Positions 26,203 to 35,503 of a stretch of 64,000 bases of DNA are shown here, piece after piece. The DNA is taken from the NCBI RefSeq assembly GCF_021190915.1, contig NZ_JAIOAP010000014.1:62001-126000 (forward strand), written 5' to 3'. The position numbers and the translations under genes are program-made. The notes beneath the pieces are model-generated. The model saw only the letters and a program-made list of their open reading frames with translations. It was not told the DNA's origin and searched no databases. The first letter of the stretch is position 1. Every line of letters starts with the position of its first letter. The stretch is from Cohnella silvisoli (GTDB lineage: Bacteria; Bacillota; Bacilli; Paenibacillales; Paenibacillaceae).

Positions 26203-28248
26203 TTACACTTTATAATTCTGAATCAGTTGGCTTCTGTTCTTAATGTCAAGCTTCCTAAAAATATTCGTTAAATGCTTCTTCACCGTAACCTCGCTGAGGT
26301 ACAGTTTGCCTGCGATCTCCATATTAGTATGGCCTTTAATGATCAGCTCCACGACTTCCTTCTCTCGCGATGTCAGGGCGGCGAGCTCCTGTTGCGCATC
26401 TCTGCGTTCGTCCAGCATGCCGTAGTTCGCAAGCATTTTGTTCAGATAACTCTGCAGCTTATTTCCTCTTGTATCAATGACATAATAGGGCGTCGGAGTT
26501 ATGCCGTCATAATCATAATGCACCGCATGCTTGGCAACCTGACAGCCGAGGCCTTGGTGGATCTCTCCGAAGAACGGATTAGCCGGAGGCGCAGCGACGA
26601 GGAATCCGGCTGAAATGATATGCGTGATGAATGTTAAGCCGGCAGCTGCACGCATCGATTGGTCGGCGAAGTCGGGAATATCGATCGTCTTCACGAAATA
26701 CCCCGCCTTCGACTCCTTCGATACTTTCAATTCCTTCAGCATCTGCTCCGACAAGCCTGCAAAATAAGCCGAGGACAGAGGCTGAGTGCGTAGATAGTCC
26801 AATGTGTGAACGTTGATCGGTATGATCACCGACAGCCCCGACAGAACCCCTTGCCCGTTCCGGATCAGCTTAACGATACTCGGATCCAACTCATGCAACT
26901 CTTGGAGATGGATATGCTTCAAAGTATATAGGTTTTCTTCCGCAGAAATCACGTAATCGTAGCGTTCCAAGGTTTCCGGATTGGTATAGGTAATCTTCGC
27001 CTCTTTGCTCGATGAGTACCTGTTCTCGATATATCGCTCAGCCTCGCGCCAGTTGAAGCTGTTGAGCGGTTCCCACCGATGGGTGCCTGAATTCTGATAG
27101 AAGAAGGCTAGGATTGCCGGATCGCCAATATAATAGAACCACTCCGCAGTCTCCCAAGCGACCAATTTCTTCTGCACCGACTCCTTGATCAGATCATAAT
27201 AGAAAAGGATACAGCGCTTCCGAATCCCCTTGTATTGCTCAGGCGCGCGCACCTGCAGCTCGTGGCAGATCGCATCACGCATGAGGTCGTGAAGCAGCCA
27301 GCCCCGATCCACTCGGCGGACGAAGGAAAGCCCCACGAGCTTAAGGAATTGCTCCGTCGTAACCGGTATTTCCATAGCACACGAGAGCAGCTCCTGATTG
27401 AAATGACGCATCACCGCTGCTGTCTCCACCAGCCCCCGAAGTTGCGGATCCGGCAGCTCCTTCAGCCAGGTATGCACCACCTGGGCGAACACGCCGTTAT
27501 CGTCCGCGATCGCCAATGGCTGCATCGCTTGGGACAGCGTCGTGGAAACGAGCAATGACAGGGTTAGCGGATGCCCCTTGGTCTTGCTCCAAATTTGGTG
27601 GATGTCGTTTTCCACCTCGATGCCAGAACGGCTCAGATACTCCTTCACCGAGAAATAATCCAGATCCCCAATGGGCATATGGCTGATCAACTGGCGCCAA
27701 GCGGGCGAGGACAGCCATGCGCCTTGAATCGGGTAGCGTCCGGATATGACGACGAGCACTTCGGAATGGAGCTGCTGAAGGAACTCTTCGCGGAACCAGT
27801 ATTCGAGCTCTCCCAACTCCTCGAACGTATCCAGCGCGAGGACGACTCCGCCCGGCTCAGGCTCTTGCTGAATCGCTTCCTGGCATAGTTCGATCAAGCG
27901 GCTTAAGTTATCCGTTTGCTCATCCTTTGACAAGTTGTAGCGAAGCAGCCGCAGCAGATGGAGACAGAACTCCTGCGGATTATGCGGGAAATCCCTGCTG
28001 TCGAGCAGCAGGAACCGTGAACACGAATGAAGGGCGATCCGGCGGAATTCGTCGAGGAGGTAGCTTTTGCCTACGCCGCCGGTGCCATAAATATTGAGAA
28101 TATGTCCTCTATGTCTCTTCTTTGACAGCTGTTCACGGAAAAATTGGATCTCCTTCTGCCTTCCTACCAGATAATGCCGTTCAATCTGATCGATTTCGTG
28201 AACGAATCGTTCCCCAGCTTCTCCAGCTCTGCCCTTTTCCTTCGACAT
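26203..28248 (-). CDS. LuxR family transcriptional regulator with N-terminal ATPase domain
   Basis: 681 aa. A P-loop GTGGVGKS lies at about residues 55-62, with a Walker B-like VVLALDTFEELG near 140, as in STAND/AAA ATPases. The middle (about 350-600) has no recognised motif. The C-terminal LuxR/GerE helix-turn-helix reads LTSREKEVVELIIKGHTNME and KLYLSEVTVKKHLTNIFRKL. I chose ATG 28248; a GTG at 28260 is the alternative. It sits at the end of a co-directional set with an SDR, a secreted stalk protein and a DUF2269 membrane protein, which it may regulate (inference). Confidence 0.85.
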   Translation of the reverse strand: MSKEKGRAGEAGERFVHEIDQIERHYLVGRQKEIQFFREQLSKKRHRGHILNIYGTGGVGKSYLLDEFRRIALHSCSRFLLLDSRDFPHNPQEFCLHLLRLLRYNLSKDEQTDNLSRLIELCQEAIQQEPEPGGVVLALDTFEELGELEYWFREEFLQQLHSEVLVVISGRYPIQGAWLSSPAWRQLISHMPIGDLDYFSVKEYLSRSGIEVENDIHQIWSKTKGHPLTLSLLVSTTLSQAMQPLAIADDNGVFAQVVHTWLKELPDPQLRGLVETAAVMRHFNQELLSCAMEIPVTTEQFLKLVGLSFVRRVDRGWLLHDLMRDAICHELQVRAPEQYKGIRKRCILFYYDLIKESVQKKLVAWETAEWFYYIGDPAILAFFYQNSGTHRWEPLNSFNWREAERYIENRYSSSKEAKITYTNPETLERYDYVISAEENLYTLKHIHLQELHELDPSIVKLIRNGQGVLSGLSVIIPINVHTLDYLRTQPLSSAYFAGLSEQMLKELKVSKESKAGYFVKTIDIPDFADQSMRAAAGLTFITHIISAGFLVAAPPANPFFGEIHQGLGCQVAKHAVHYDYDGITPTPYYVIDTRGNKLQSYLNKMLANYGMLDERRDAQQELAALTSREKEVVELIIKGHTNMEIAGKLYLSEVTVKKHLTNIFRKLDIKNRSQLIQNYKV

Positions 28249-28299
28249 GCTCCGAACCACTCCCTTCCCCCGCCGAATACCGCTTGCTGAGTTGCCTGC

Positions 28300-29049
28300 T
28301 TACACCATAATCAATCCGCCATTCACTTTAGTAGAAGTACCCGTTAAGAACCGGCTCTCCTCACTGGCCAGAAAAGCAATCGCGCCCGACACGTCATCAG
28401 GCATCGCCACCCGTTGCAGCGGCGTCATGGCCGCAATATGCTGCTTGACCGCGTCCGGCGTATACCGTGATGCGTCTGTCTGGACGAGTCCCGGTGAAAC
28501 GACGTTCGCCGTCACCCCATATGGGGCGTTCTCCAACGCTACATATTTCGCAAACGTATTGAGCGCTGCTTTGGCTGAGCCATGCGCCGCCATATAAGGC
28601 GTCGCGACATCGGCCGCACTGCTGGATATATAGATGATTCTTCCATATTTTTGGGCAATCATAGCAGGCAAAATCGCTTGTGTCAACGTAAATGTTGCCT
28701 TCATCTCATCATTCAGCTTCTGGGCAAATTCCTCCCATTGCATCTCGATCAGCGGTTTCATTACAAAAGACATATTCGCATTACTCACTAGGATGTCGAT
28801 GTTTCCAAGCGTTTCTAGAATAGGGTCCACGACGCTCTTCACCTGCTCGGGATCACGCACGTCCGCCCTTGCCAGTTCGGCTTTCCCCCCGGCGTTCCGA
28901 ATCCGATCCACGATCGCCTGGGCGGAATCCTCCTGCTGAACATAATTTACGATAACTTTAGCGCCCTGTTGGGCCAGCATCAGCGCCGTAGCCGCTCCGA
29001 TTCCTCGGGAGCCTCCCGAGATGAATGCTATTTTCCCATGTAAATTCAT
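28300..29049 (-). CDS. SDR family oxidoreductase with atypical active site
   Basis: 249 aa Rossmann-fold short-chain dehydrogenase. NAD(P)-binding FISGGSRGIGAATAL is at about residues 7-21, and the catalytic-Ser strand reads IYISSSAADVATPY. In the position of the usual Y-x-x-x-K the sequence is MAAHGSAKAALN: the Lys is kept but the Tyr appears to be His. The Tyr of ATPYMAAH lies four residues earlier. The C-terminus GTSTKVNGGLIMV is normal. I chose ATG 29049 because AGAGGAG precedes it. The gene is in a co-directional cluster with 29066-30245. Confidence 0.87.
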   Translation of the reverse strand: MNLHGKIAFISGGSRGIGAATALMLAQQGAKVIVNYVQQEDSAQAIVDRIRNAGGKAELARADVRDPEQVKSVVDPILETLGNIDILVSNANMSFVMKPLIEMQWEEFAQKLNDEMKATFTLTQAILPAMIAQKYGRIIYISSSAADVATPYMAAHGSAKAALNTFAKYVALENAPYGVTANVVSPGLVQTDASRYTPDAVKQHIAAMTPLQRVAMPDDVSGAIAFLASEESRFLTGTSTKVNGGLIMV

Positions 29050-29065
29050 CTGTTGTTTGCTCCTC

Positions 29066-29779
29066 TTATTTGATGAGCTGCTGCTCTTCATCCGTCACGA
29101 AATAATTGTGAATATCATAATGCGGCACTTCAAAGCCGGGATGCCCGTCTGGTTGAAACTCAATGTCCGTCTGTTCGATCCGCGGCATCGGCATTCCTTT
29201 CGTGCCACCAAGGTTGATGTGGCTCTTCCCTTGAACGAAATCCTCTTGGGCAATCATATATTCGATGAATACGAGCTTCCCTTTATACACGCCATAGATC
29301 GGCCCCATCGGCGCATCACCTGCTTGCGGATTGGCCCAATGCGCGCCCATCGCCGGAACGACGGCCGGATCGAGCGGGATGGTTCCCTTCGGCAGAGCGA
29401 GCACGTACAGCTCCATTTTCTGCGGGTCCCATGTCACCATTTGAGCGCCGATCGCATCTGCTAAATCCTTCACCCATGCCGTTGCTTCTCCTTTGTTCGA
29501 GAGCAGATTTGCGATGGTTTTGCCGTTAAGCACGGCTTGCGTATGCTTGCTGTTGTAGGAGACTTTCTGCTCCAGCACGGTGGCGAATGCTTCTACGGAT
29601 ACATATACCTTACCATTGCGATTGTGATTGGCTTTCGATTGCACGGGAACGCCATTAATCAAAACGGATAACGCCGCGGATTTCTTTTTAGCTTCAGACG
29701 CTGAGGTACTGCTATGCGCAGCAGCCGTATTCGCGAATAACACCATCATCAACACAACCAATAATCCTACTTGTTTCAT
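29066..29779 (-). CDS. Secreted stalk-domain protein with TTHB210-like C-terminal region
   Basis: 237 aa. A signal peptide (residues 1 to about 22, ending TAAAHS) leads to a copper-amine-oxidase-N-like stalk domain (about 35-125: VLINGVPVQSKANHNRNGKV then YVSVEAFATVLE). The C-terminal half has MGAHWANP, IYGVYKGKLVFIEYMI and a PHYDIHNYF ending; the conserved His/Asp pattern resembles the TTHB210-like (DUF5602) family. It should act outside the membrane; function unknown. I chose ATG 29779, with GAGGTG upstream. It is preceded by the DUF2269 gene with a 10-bp gap. Confidence 0.78.
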   Translation of the reverse strand: MKQVGLLVVLMMVLFANTAAAHSSTSASEAKKKSAALSVLINGVPVQSKANHNRNGKVYVSVEAFATVLEQKVSYNSKHTQAVLNGKTIANLLSNKGEATAWVKDLADAIGAQMVTWDPQKMELYVLALPKGTIPLDPAVVPAMGAHWANPQAGDAPMGPIYGVYKGKLVFIEYMIAQEDFVQGKSHINLGGTKGMPMPRIEQTDIEFQPDGHPGFEVPHYDIHNYFVTDEEQQLIK

Positions 29780-29789
29780 TGTTAGCACC

Positions 29790-30245
29790 TCACATTGGTT
29801 TTACAATCATTAGAATAAACAATACGATACCTAGGAACGAAGCGGTGTTGTACAGACGATTGGCTTTCGTGAGAAGTGCCGTCTTGTTCGTCGATGTATC
29901 CATCGCAGCTGGTCTTTCATCCCCACCGTTCAATATCTTCATTAATTGACTCATAACAGGACCGAGCATACCTACTGCAACCACCTGAATGAGCACATAC
30001 AATACGAGAGAAATCCAAATCCATAGATCCGAGAATTCCCAGTCGGACAAGACGACAAGCGCCACACCCGACACGACAGCAATCGATCCGCCTATTTTGG
30101 GGAAATAGTTGAGCGTCTGAAATAATGCCAGCGACTGTCGAAGCTGCTCCTCTTGCTGTCTCTTCCTGAACAAAATATGACCGAAAAACGTCGGCCCGAT
30201 GCCAATAATCGCCGACATTACATGAATCACAACAAGCCATTCCAT
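29790..30245 (-). CDS. DUF2269 family membrane protein
   Basis: 151 aa with four predicted helices: near residues 3-25, 44-66, 72-98 and 127-148. The pattern VIHVMSAIIGIGPTFFGHIL (early His plus small residues) is typical of DUF2269. I chose ATG 30245, with GGGAGTG upstream; in-frame ATGs further upstream add up to 17 residues. It is the first gene of the co-directional set continuing with the stalk protein and the SDR. Confidence 0.82.
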   Translation of the reverse strand: MEWLVVIHVMSAIIGIGPTFFGHILFRKRQQEEQLRQSLALFQTLNYFPKIGGSIAVVSGVALVVLSDWEFSDLWIWISLVLYVLIQVVAVGMLGPVMSQLMKILNGGDERPAAMDTSTNKTALLTKANRLYNTASFLGIVLFILMIVKPM

Positions 30246-30388
30246 TGTCCGTTCACTCCCAAGCTCCATCATTCGTTCTGAAGACGCGTCATCCAAGAAC
30301 TTCTTAAATTTACCATGCGTGCAATTGGATCGATAGTATCCTCAGGTAGAAGAAAGGTAGTAGATGGGTAGAAGGTGAAAAATAAAAA

Positions 30389-30410
30389 AGCCCAACACAG
30401 GTGTCGGGTT
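30389..30410 (-). terminator. Intrinsic terminator after the glycosyltransferase gene
   Basis: On the minus strand AACCCGACAC and TGTTGGGCT pair around a short loop, followed by TTTTTTATTTTT. It begins about 34 bp after the stop at 30445. Confidence 0.88.
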
Positions 30411-30444
30411 GAGTTTAGGCTGTTGTTAACGACAAATTCAGATT

Positions 30445-31173
30445 TCAATCCTTTAATCCCAAGGGGCGAACGGCTATTTTGTGAAACTGGCTTGTCTTCG
30501 TAATAATCCGGCTGTTTTTTAGAATTTTTTCATCGCTTGCTTTCCAAGTATGGCTCTTTTTATTTTTTCTTCGAATTCCTACGAAATTATAGGGCGAAGA
30601 AGAGTATATTTTATATCCCTTATTACGACTGCGCCGCATAAAATCTACATCTTCACCAAGAGTAATGTTTTTGAAACGGACTGCACTATATAAGCGCTTC
30701 TTAAATAGTAGAGTGCCCCCTGCCACGAACTTCACGAATTTATGCTGCCTCTTCGGAGAGGTTATGGCGAGCAGTCTTTTCCCCTCGAAATATTTGAAAT
30801 GGGCTGTTTTTCCGACTATTGAGGCCCCAGACCGGTGAAGAGCGCTCATTTGCTCCAGAAGATAATAAGGCGAATAATAGTCATCGTCATCGAACTTCGC
30901 GATAAACTGGTATTTCGCTTTATCCGCCGCAACATTCAGGCATCTGCCCAACGTGAACTTCTGCGGGACTTGGTACACAGTAATATTCGAGTATAAACGG
31001 ACCTGTTTGCGATAGTCCGATAGCTTCATACTATCCTTATTTAATATGATGATTAACTCTTTATTATTATACAACTGCCTTCTGTAATTACTTAATATCT
31101 GATTAAAAAAGAGAGGTCGATTTGTACACGTGATGACAGAAACCCCATTATGCCGAATGGAATACCTGGACAT
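30445..31173 (-). CDS. Glycosyltransferase family 2-like protein
   Basis: 242 aa GT-A fold enzyme. VSVITCTNRPLFFNQILSNY at the N-terminus is the nucleotide-binding strand; KFDDDDYYSPYYL carries the DxD metal motif at about residue 96; LGEDVDFMRR matches the acceptor-side catalytic segment. It lacks membrane helices, so it is cytosolic. The gene is A+T rich compared with its neighbours. It follows a PIG-L deacetylase gene (42-bp gap). Transfer of a sugar to a cell-surface or spore-surface glycan is likely; donor and acceptor are unknown. Confidence 0.85.
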   Translation of the reverse strand: MSRYSIRHNGVSVITCTNRPLFFNQILSNYRRQLYNNKELIIILNKDSMKLSDYRKQVRLYSNITVYQVPQKFTLGRCLNVAADKAKYQFIAKFDDDDYYSPYYLLEQMSALHRSGASIVGKTAHFKYFEGKRLLAITSPKRQHKFVKFVAGGTLLFKKRLYSAVRFKNITLGEDVDFMRRSRNKGYKIYSSSPYNFVGIRRKNKKSHTWKASDEKILKNSRIITKTSQFHKIAVRPLGLKD

Positions 31174-31215
31174 TTTATATCAGCTCCCGCGCCTGACTGC
31201 TCTAAATTATTATCG

Positions 31216-31923
31216 CTATCCATGAATACGTTGAACTTGGAATGCCTCGGCAAACTCTTCATAGACCTGATTTCCGCGAAATTTGGCTTTATTCAGCAAG
31301 CTTTCAGGGTGAACGGGATGCCGAGTCGTTTCTATCTGGGTTTGATAGGCTTCCAATGCCTTTATTTTGTTGTCCATCTCCTCTGATGTAAGCGGAATGA
31401 ATAAGTTCGGTTGAAACGAAATTTCACCGTCGGTTTCATAGATCAATAGAGTGCCGTTCCAAAAGTAGGGTCGTGTGGCGGCTACGGCGGCCTGATGCAG
31501 AGCTTCGTGATCCTGATGTTTGGTAATGGAGGGGATGTAGATGACCTCGGGTTCCAATTCCTGGATATGACGTTCGATTTGAGCAACAATTTCCACTCGC
31601 GGGATTCGATCCAATTTACCGTCGTATATTTCTTTTCCGCTTTGATCCGGGAACATAATATGATAATCCGTAACCCCGAGACGATGCATGGCTTCTTTTA
31701 ATTCTTCGATCCGAGTTTCTCCGTTATAGGAACTATAGGATTTCGACTCTTTTTTATAACGTTTGGAGTTGCTAAGCGAAAGGGAAGCAATGACAATTCT
31801 AACCTTGCTGCCGCTATGGATGTATTTTTGGATGACACCGCCGCAGCCAAGCGTCTCGTCGTCGGCATGCGGCGCTAAAACCAGAACGCACTGATTTGAA
31901 TACAGGATGCCTACCATTCGCAT
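31216..31923 (-). CDS. PIG-L family deacetylase
   Basis: 235 aa. Zn-binding motif VLAPHADDETLGCGG at about residues 14-28 and the later IPSITKHQDHEALH (His-x-Asp-His) are the hallmarks of the LmbE/PIG-L fold, which removes N-acetyl groups from GlcNAc-type substrates. Members include BshB, but that is usually beside bshA, which is absent here. It is probably transcribed with the glycosyltransferase gene and is divergent from an ATP-grasp/PHP pair, so a carbohydrate-modification function is plausible. Confidence 0.88.
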   Translation of the reverse strand: MRMVGILYSNQCVLVLAPHADDETLGCGGVIQKYIHSGSKVRIVIASLSLSNSKRYKKESKSYSSYNGETRIEELKEAMHRLGVTDYHIMFPDQSGKEIYDGKLDRIPRVEIVAQIERHIQELEPEVIYIPSITKHQDHEALHQAAVAATRPYFWNGTLLIYETDGEISFQPNLFIPLTSEEMDNKIKALEAYQTQIETTRHPVHPESLLNKAKFRGNQVYEEFAEAFQVQRIHG

Positions 31924-32088
31924 CGCCGCCTTTGTTCAGAATGTAATATCGATACTCCATAATCTATGAGAGAAAATAATAATGGTAAATGTAGTTGCCT
32001 ATTTATTCGTAAGATTAGTTGCATGTCCAAAGATTACGGAACTTGAGTTGAGTATATTGGTTAAAAAGAAAGTGGTGTTAGATAATCC

Positions 32089-33162
32089 GTGAAGCCATAC
32101 GTTCGAATTCTATTGACGGGTGTCGGCTCTCCTGCAGCACCCGGTGTCATTCGATCTCTCCGCTTAAGCAATGAGATTGACTTTGACATTGTTGGCGTGG
32201 ATTGCAATCCCGATGCGATCGGGTTTCATATGGCAAACCGGCAATTCACGGCTCCCCGCGCTTCGGTTGACGGGTTCATGCCTTTTATCCGGCAAATTTG
32301 TGTAAATGAGAAGATTGATCTCCTATTTTCCCTTGTTACGGATGAACTCATTCCATTGTCCGAAGCAGAACAAGAACTTCTTATGCTTGGAACTCGTTTG
32401 CTCATATCCCCTGCAAATTCCCTCAAGAAGGTCATCAATAAGGGGGAATTATACAAGGAGCTTCAAGCAATAGGCATCCCTGTGCCTGATTTCCGTATTG
32501 TCCGGACCGCCGATGACCTTAAACAAGCAATCCGTCATTTAGGATACCCGCATCGCCCTGTTTGTTTTAAACCTACCGTTTCCGATGGAAGCAGGGGGTT
32601 CCATATCTTGAATAACGAAATTGACAAGTTTCGAATGCTTTTTCATGAAAAACCGAGTTCAGCTCATATTAGCGAGGAAGAACTATTTGGAATTATCGAC
32701 AAGAGAACGGAGATTCCAGAGACGATTGCGATGGAATTCTTGCCTTTCGAGGAATATAGCGTAGACCTTCTTGTAAACAAAGGGAAGGTAGTCGTGGCTG
32801 TTCCCCGGTTGAGGGTGGCTACAGTAGGCGGAATTTCAACGAAATGCGTCATCGCCAAAGAGCAGGATATTATTGATTATGCGGTGCTGGTCGTAGAAAA
32901 ACTGCAATTGAATGGAAATATTGGAGTGCAGGTTAGAAGGGACCGAAATAGAACACCTAAAATAGTTGAAATTAATCCAAGAATACAAGGCACAATCGTT
33001 CATTGCACCGCCGCGGGAATCAACCTTCCAGTGCTTGCAGTAAAACAAGCCTTAGGAATCGCTCCAACCGAAGCGGAGTTGAATGTACGGTGGGGGACTC
33101 GAATGACACGATATTGGGAAGAGGTATTCTATGATGCTCATGGATCTTCATTTGCACTCTAA
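32089..33162 (+). CDS. ATP-grasp domain protein
   Basis: 357 aa. The N-terminal Rossmann-like part opens ILLTGVGSPAAPGVIRSLRL. The ATP-grasp core is visible in HRPVCFKPTVSDGSRG (Lys and Gly-rich loop) and METAL-binding region EINPRIQGT (the E..N..R pattern near residue 290). The family joins a carboxylate to an amine or similar nucleophile via acyl phosphate; it resembles carbamoyl-phosphate-synthase-like or PylC-like ligases. The start codon appears to be GTG with a weak ribosome binding site. It overlaps the following PHP gene by 32 bp, so the two are coupled. Confidence 0.85.
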   Translation: MKPYVRILLTGVGSPAAPGVIRSLRLSNEIDFDIVGVDCNPDAIGFHMANRQFTAPRASVDGFMPFIRQICVNEKIDLLFSLVTDELIPLSEAEQELLMLGTRLLISPANSLKKVINKGELYKELQAIGIPVPDFRIVRTADDLKQAIRHLGYPHRPVCFKPTVSDGSRGFHILNNEIDKFRMLFHEKPSSAHISEEELFGIIDKRTEIPETIAMEFLPFEEYSVDLLVNKGKVVVAVPRLRVATVGGISTKCVIAKEQDIIDYAVLVVEKLQLNGNIGVQVRRDRNRTPKIVEINPRIQGTIVHCTAAGINLPVLAVKQALGIAPTEAELNVRWGTRMTRYWEEVFYDAHGSSFAL

Positions 33163-33809
33163 TTACTCGGATGGGAAAAATACGCCCGAAGAAATGATAG
33201 AAGCGGCAATTAAAATTGGATATGAAGCTATCGCACTTACAGATCATGTCTGGAAATCTAGCACATGGATTCCGGCCTATTCCGCTCATCTTGAAACACT
33301 GAAGAAGAAATATGCAAATAAGATAACACTCTATTCGGGGATTGAAGCGAAGGTGGTTTCTTTGGAAGGCGACATTGACGCGGATCTCACTTTCGACCTC
33401 CAAAGCGGATGCGGAGCGGTTACCGAAGCGATCGATTATCGAAAACTGGCTCATGGCCTTTTATCGGATGCTTGAAAACCCCAGAGTAGATATTATCGCC
33501 CACCCATTGTCCGAGTTAAAACCATTCGGAGTCCGAGACGAAGACCTGCCCTTGCGGGAAATTAGCGACCGAATAGCCGTGTCCAATAAAATTATGGAAT
33601 TTAATGTCCGATACAATGGAATCGACGAGCAGGTCATCAAGCAAGCTAAAGATAGGGGGGTTCAATTTCTGATCTCTTCGGATAGCCACTCCGTAAAAGA
33701 TTTGATATTAAACAGCAGGAAGGTCAAAGAAATAACGGGTAAAGGAGGATTTCGGATTGTAGATATTCGTCAGTATTTACTAAACAAGAAAAAACCACTT
33801 GCTCGGTGA
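33131..33809 (+). pseudogene. PHP-domain phosphoesterase, frameshifted
   Basis: The first frame (33131-33475) gives DLHLHSNYSDG, ALTDHVW and YSGIEAKV, the first three PHP metal motifs. Then it runs out of frame. A +1 frame from about 33395 to 33809 resumes with MAFYRMLENPRVDIIAHP and ISSDSHSVKDL, the last two motifs. Between them about 20-25 residues of the family, including the G-S-x-H motif, are not found. A deletion plus frameshift has probably inactivated it. GAAGAGGT lies before the first ATG. Confidence 0.8.
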
Positions 33810-33897
33810 AAAATAAATACAAGATGACCATTGGTAAACTCGCGACACATGCATGACAGAATCGGCATCCGCTTCCTAAGCCAAGAAAGACCAAAAA

Positions 33898-33935
33898 GCA
33901 GTCCCTCGACGGCCACGTGCCTCCGAAGGACTGCT
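33898..33935 (-). terminator. Intrinsic terminator after the MFS drug transporter
   Basis: AGCAGTCC and GGACTGCT arms. On the minus strand the stem is followed by TTTTTGG. About 75 bp after the stop at 34010. Confidence 0.8.
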
Positions 33936-34009
33936 CTGCTATGCCTGGATAGTATCGAACTTCAGCAAACTGGAAGCTGGCGCCCGATCTAACATGATCA
34001 ATCCTCTTC

Positions 34010-35503
34010 TTATGCTTCCCTAACCCTTGTTCGGTCCAGGGTTATTACGGTTTCTTCTTCCTCGGTCTGCCTTGCACGTTTAATGAAGAAAGAAAGCAGC
34101 AGCCCGACAATTCCGATTCCAATAATGACAAGATACGCATCATTAATACCCTGGATAGACGCCTCCATCACCATATGCTCCTTTGAAGAGGAGCCGCCTG
34201 CGGCGATCATATCCTGAAGATGAGTCTTGGTGCTAGTCGTCATAACCGTGACAAGCAGCGCGGTACCTATCCCGCCGGCCACCTGCTTGATGGTGTTGGA
34301 GATAGCCGTACCATGCGCATTCAGTCTTGCGGGCAATTGGTTTAGGCCTGCCGTTGTGATTGGCATCAAGAACATGGCCATCCCGAAGCGTCGTCCTGTG
34401 GACATCAGGAGTAAATACGTATAACTAGTAGAATCGGTCAGATTAACGAAACCGATTGTTGTCACAATCGTAATCGCCATACCGATAATGGACAGCCACT
34501 TCGCTCCAAAGCGATCGAACAGCCTTCCTGTCAACGGCATCATAAATCCCATCAGAAGCGCGCCAGGGAGCATCAGCAGTCCGGACTCCATAGCCGTATA
34601 TCCCCGTGCATTCTGCAAATACAAGGGAAGCAGCATCATATCCGCATACATGACCATCGTAACCGCAATATTAATAACGGTAGTCAGGGAGAACATGCTG
34701 TATTTGAACGCCCTGAGATCAAGAAGCGGGCTCTTGGAGACCAACTGTCGCCAGGTGAACAGCACCAGAGAGACAACACCCACCGCAAGAGATACAAGCA
34801 CTTCCGCACTTGACCAGCCCTTGCTCCCAGCACTGCTAAAACCATAAAGAAGAGCACCGAACCCGATTGTCGAGAGAATGACACCCCAAATGTCAATCTT
34901 GGGATAGCTGCGTTCAGCTACATTTTTCAGATAAATAAAGGCAACAACAATAACAATAACGGCAAGCGGGATCATTCCATAAAACATCGTACGCCAGGAA
35001 TAATGCTCCATGACATAGCCGGCGAGTGTCGGCCCGATAGCAGGAGCAAAAATAATGGCGAAACCGACCAAGCCCATAGCGGCTCCTCGCTTGTCAGGCG
35101 GGAAAATGGTCAGGACGACATTCATCAGCAGCGGCATAATAATACCGGCACCCGCAGCTTGAATCAGACGACCGGCAAGCAAAATGTCAAAGCTGGACGC
35201 CGCTGCCGAAACAATGGTTCCGCCGAGAAAAATAATCATGGAAGTCTGAAAAAGCTCGCGGGTCGTAAAGCGCTGCATTAGAAATGCGGTGATCGGAATA
35301 AGAACCCCGTTTACCAACATATAGCCTGTTGTCAGCCATTGAGCCGTAGACGCCGCAATATCAAAGTCGACCATTAGCTCCGGCAGCGCGACGCTCATAA
35401 TGGTCTGATTCAGAACGGCGAGGAACGCCCCCAGAATCATGACAAACAACAGGGGACCTTTCTTAATGGAACTGCTGTCAAAGGCTGAATTTTTACTCAA
35501 CAT
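34010..35503 (-). CDS. MFS multidrug transporter, DHA2 (14-helix) family
   Basis: 497 aa with about 14 hydrophobic segments. Motif C of drug antiporters is seen as GFAIIFAPAIGPTLAGYVME; motif A as MQRFTTRELF; LNQTIMSVALPELMVDFDIA in helix 1 is typical of EmrB/QacA members. It exports drugs or lipophilic compounds with proton exchange. I chose ATG 35503, with AAGGGATTGAG before it. It is divergent from a TetR regulator, its likely repressor. Confidence 0.92.
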   Translation of the reverse strand: MLSKNSAFDSSSIKKGPLLFVMILGAFLAVLNQTIMSVALPELMVDFDIAASTAQWLTTGYMLVNGVLIPITAFLMQRFTTRELFQTSMIIFLGGTIVSAAASSFDILLAGRLIQAAGAGIIMPLLMNVVLTIFPPDKRGAAMGLVGFAIIFAPAIGPTLAGYVMEHYSWRTMFYGMIPLAVIVIVVAFIYLKNVAERSYPKIDIWGVILSTIGFGALLYGFSSAGSKGWSSAEVLVSLAVGVVSLVLFTWRQLVSKSPLLDLRAFKYSMFSLTTVINIAVTMVMYADMMLLPLYLQNARGYTAMESGLLMLPGALLMGFMMPLTGRLFDRFGAKWLSIIGMAITIVTTIGFVNLTDSTSYTYLLLMSTGRRFGMAMFLMPITTAGLNQLPARLNAHGTAISNTIKQVAGGIGTALLVTVMTTSTKTHLQDMIAAGGSSSKEHMVMEASIQGINDAYLVIIGIGIVGLLLSFFIKRARQTEEEETVITLDRTRVREA

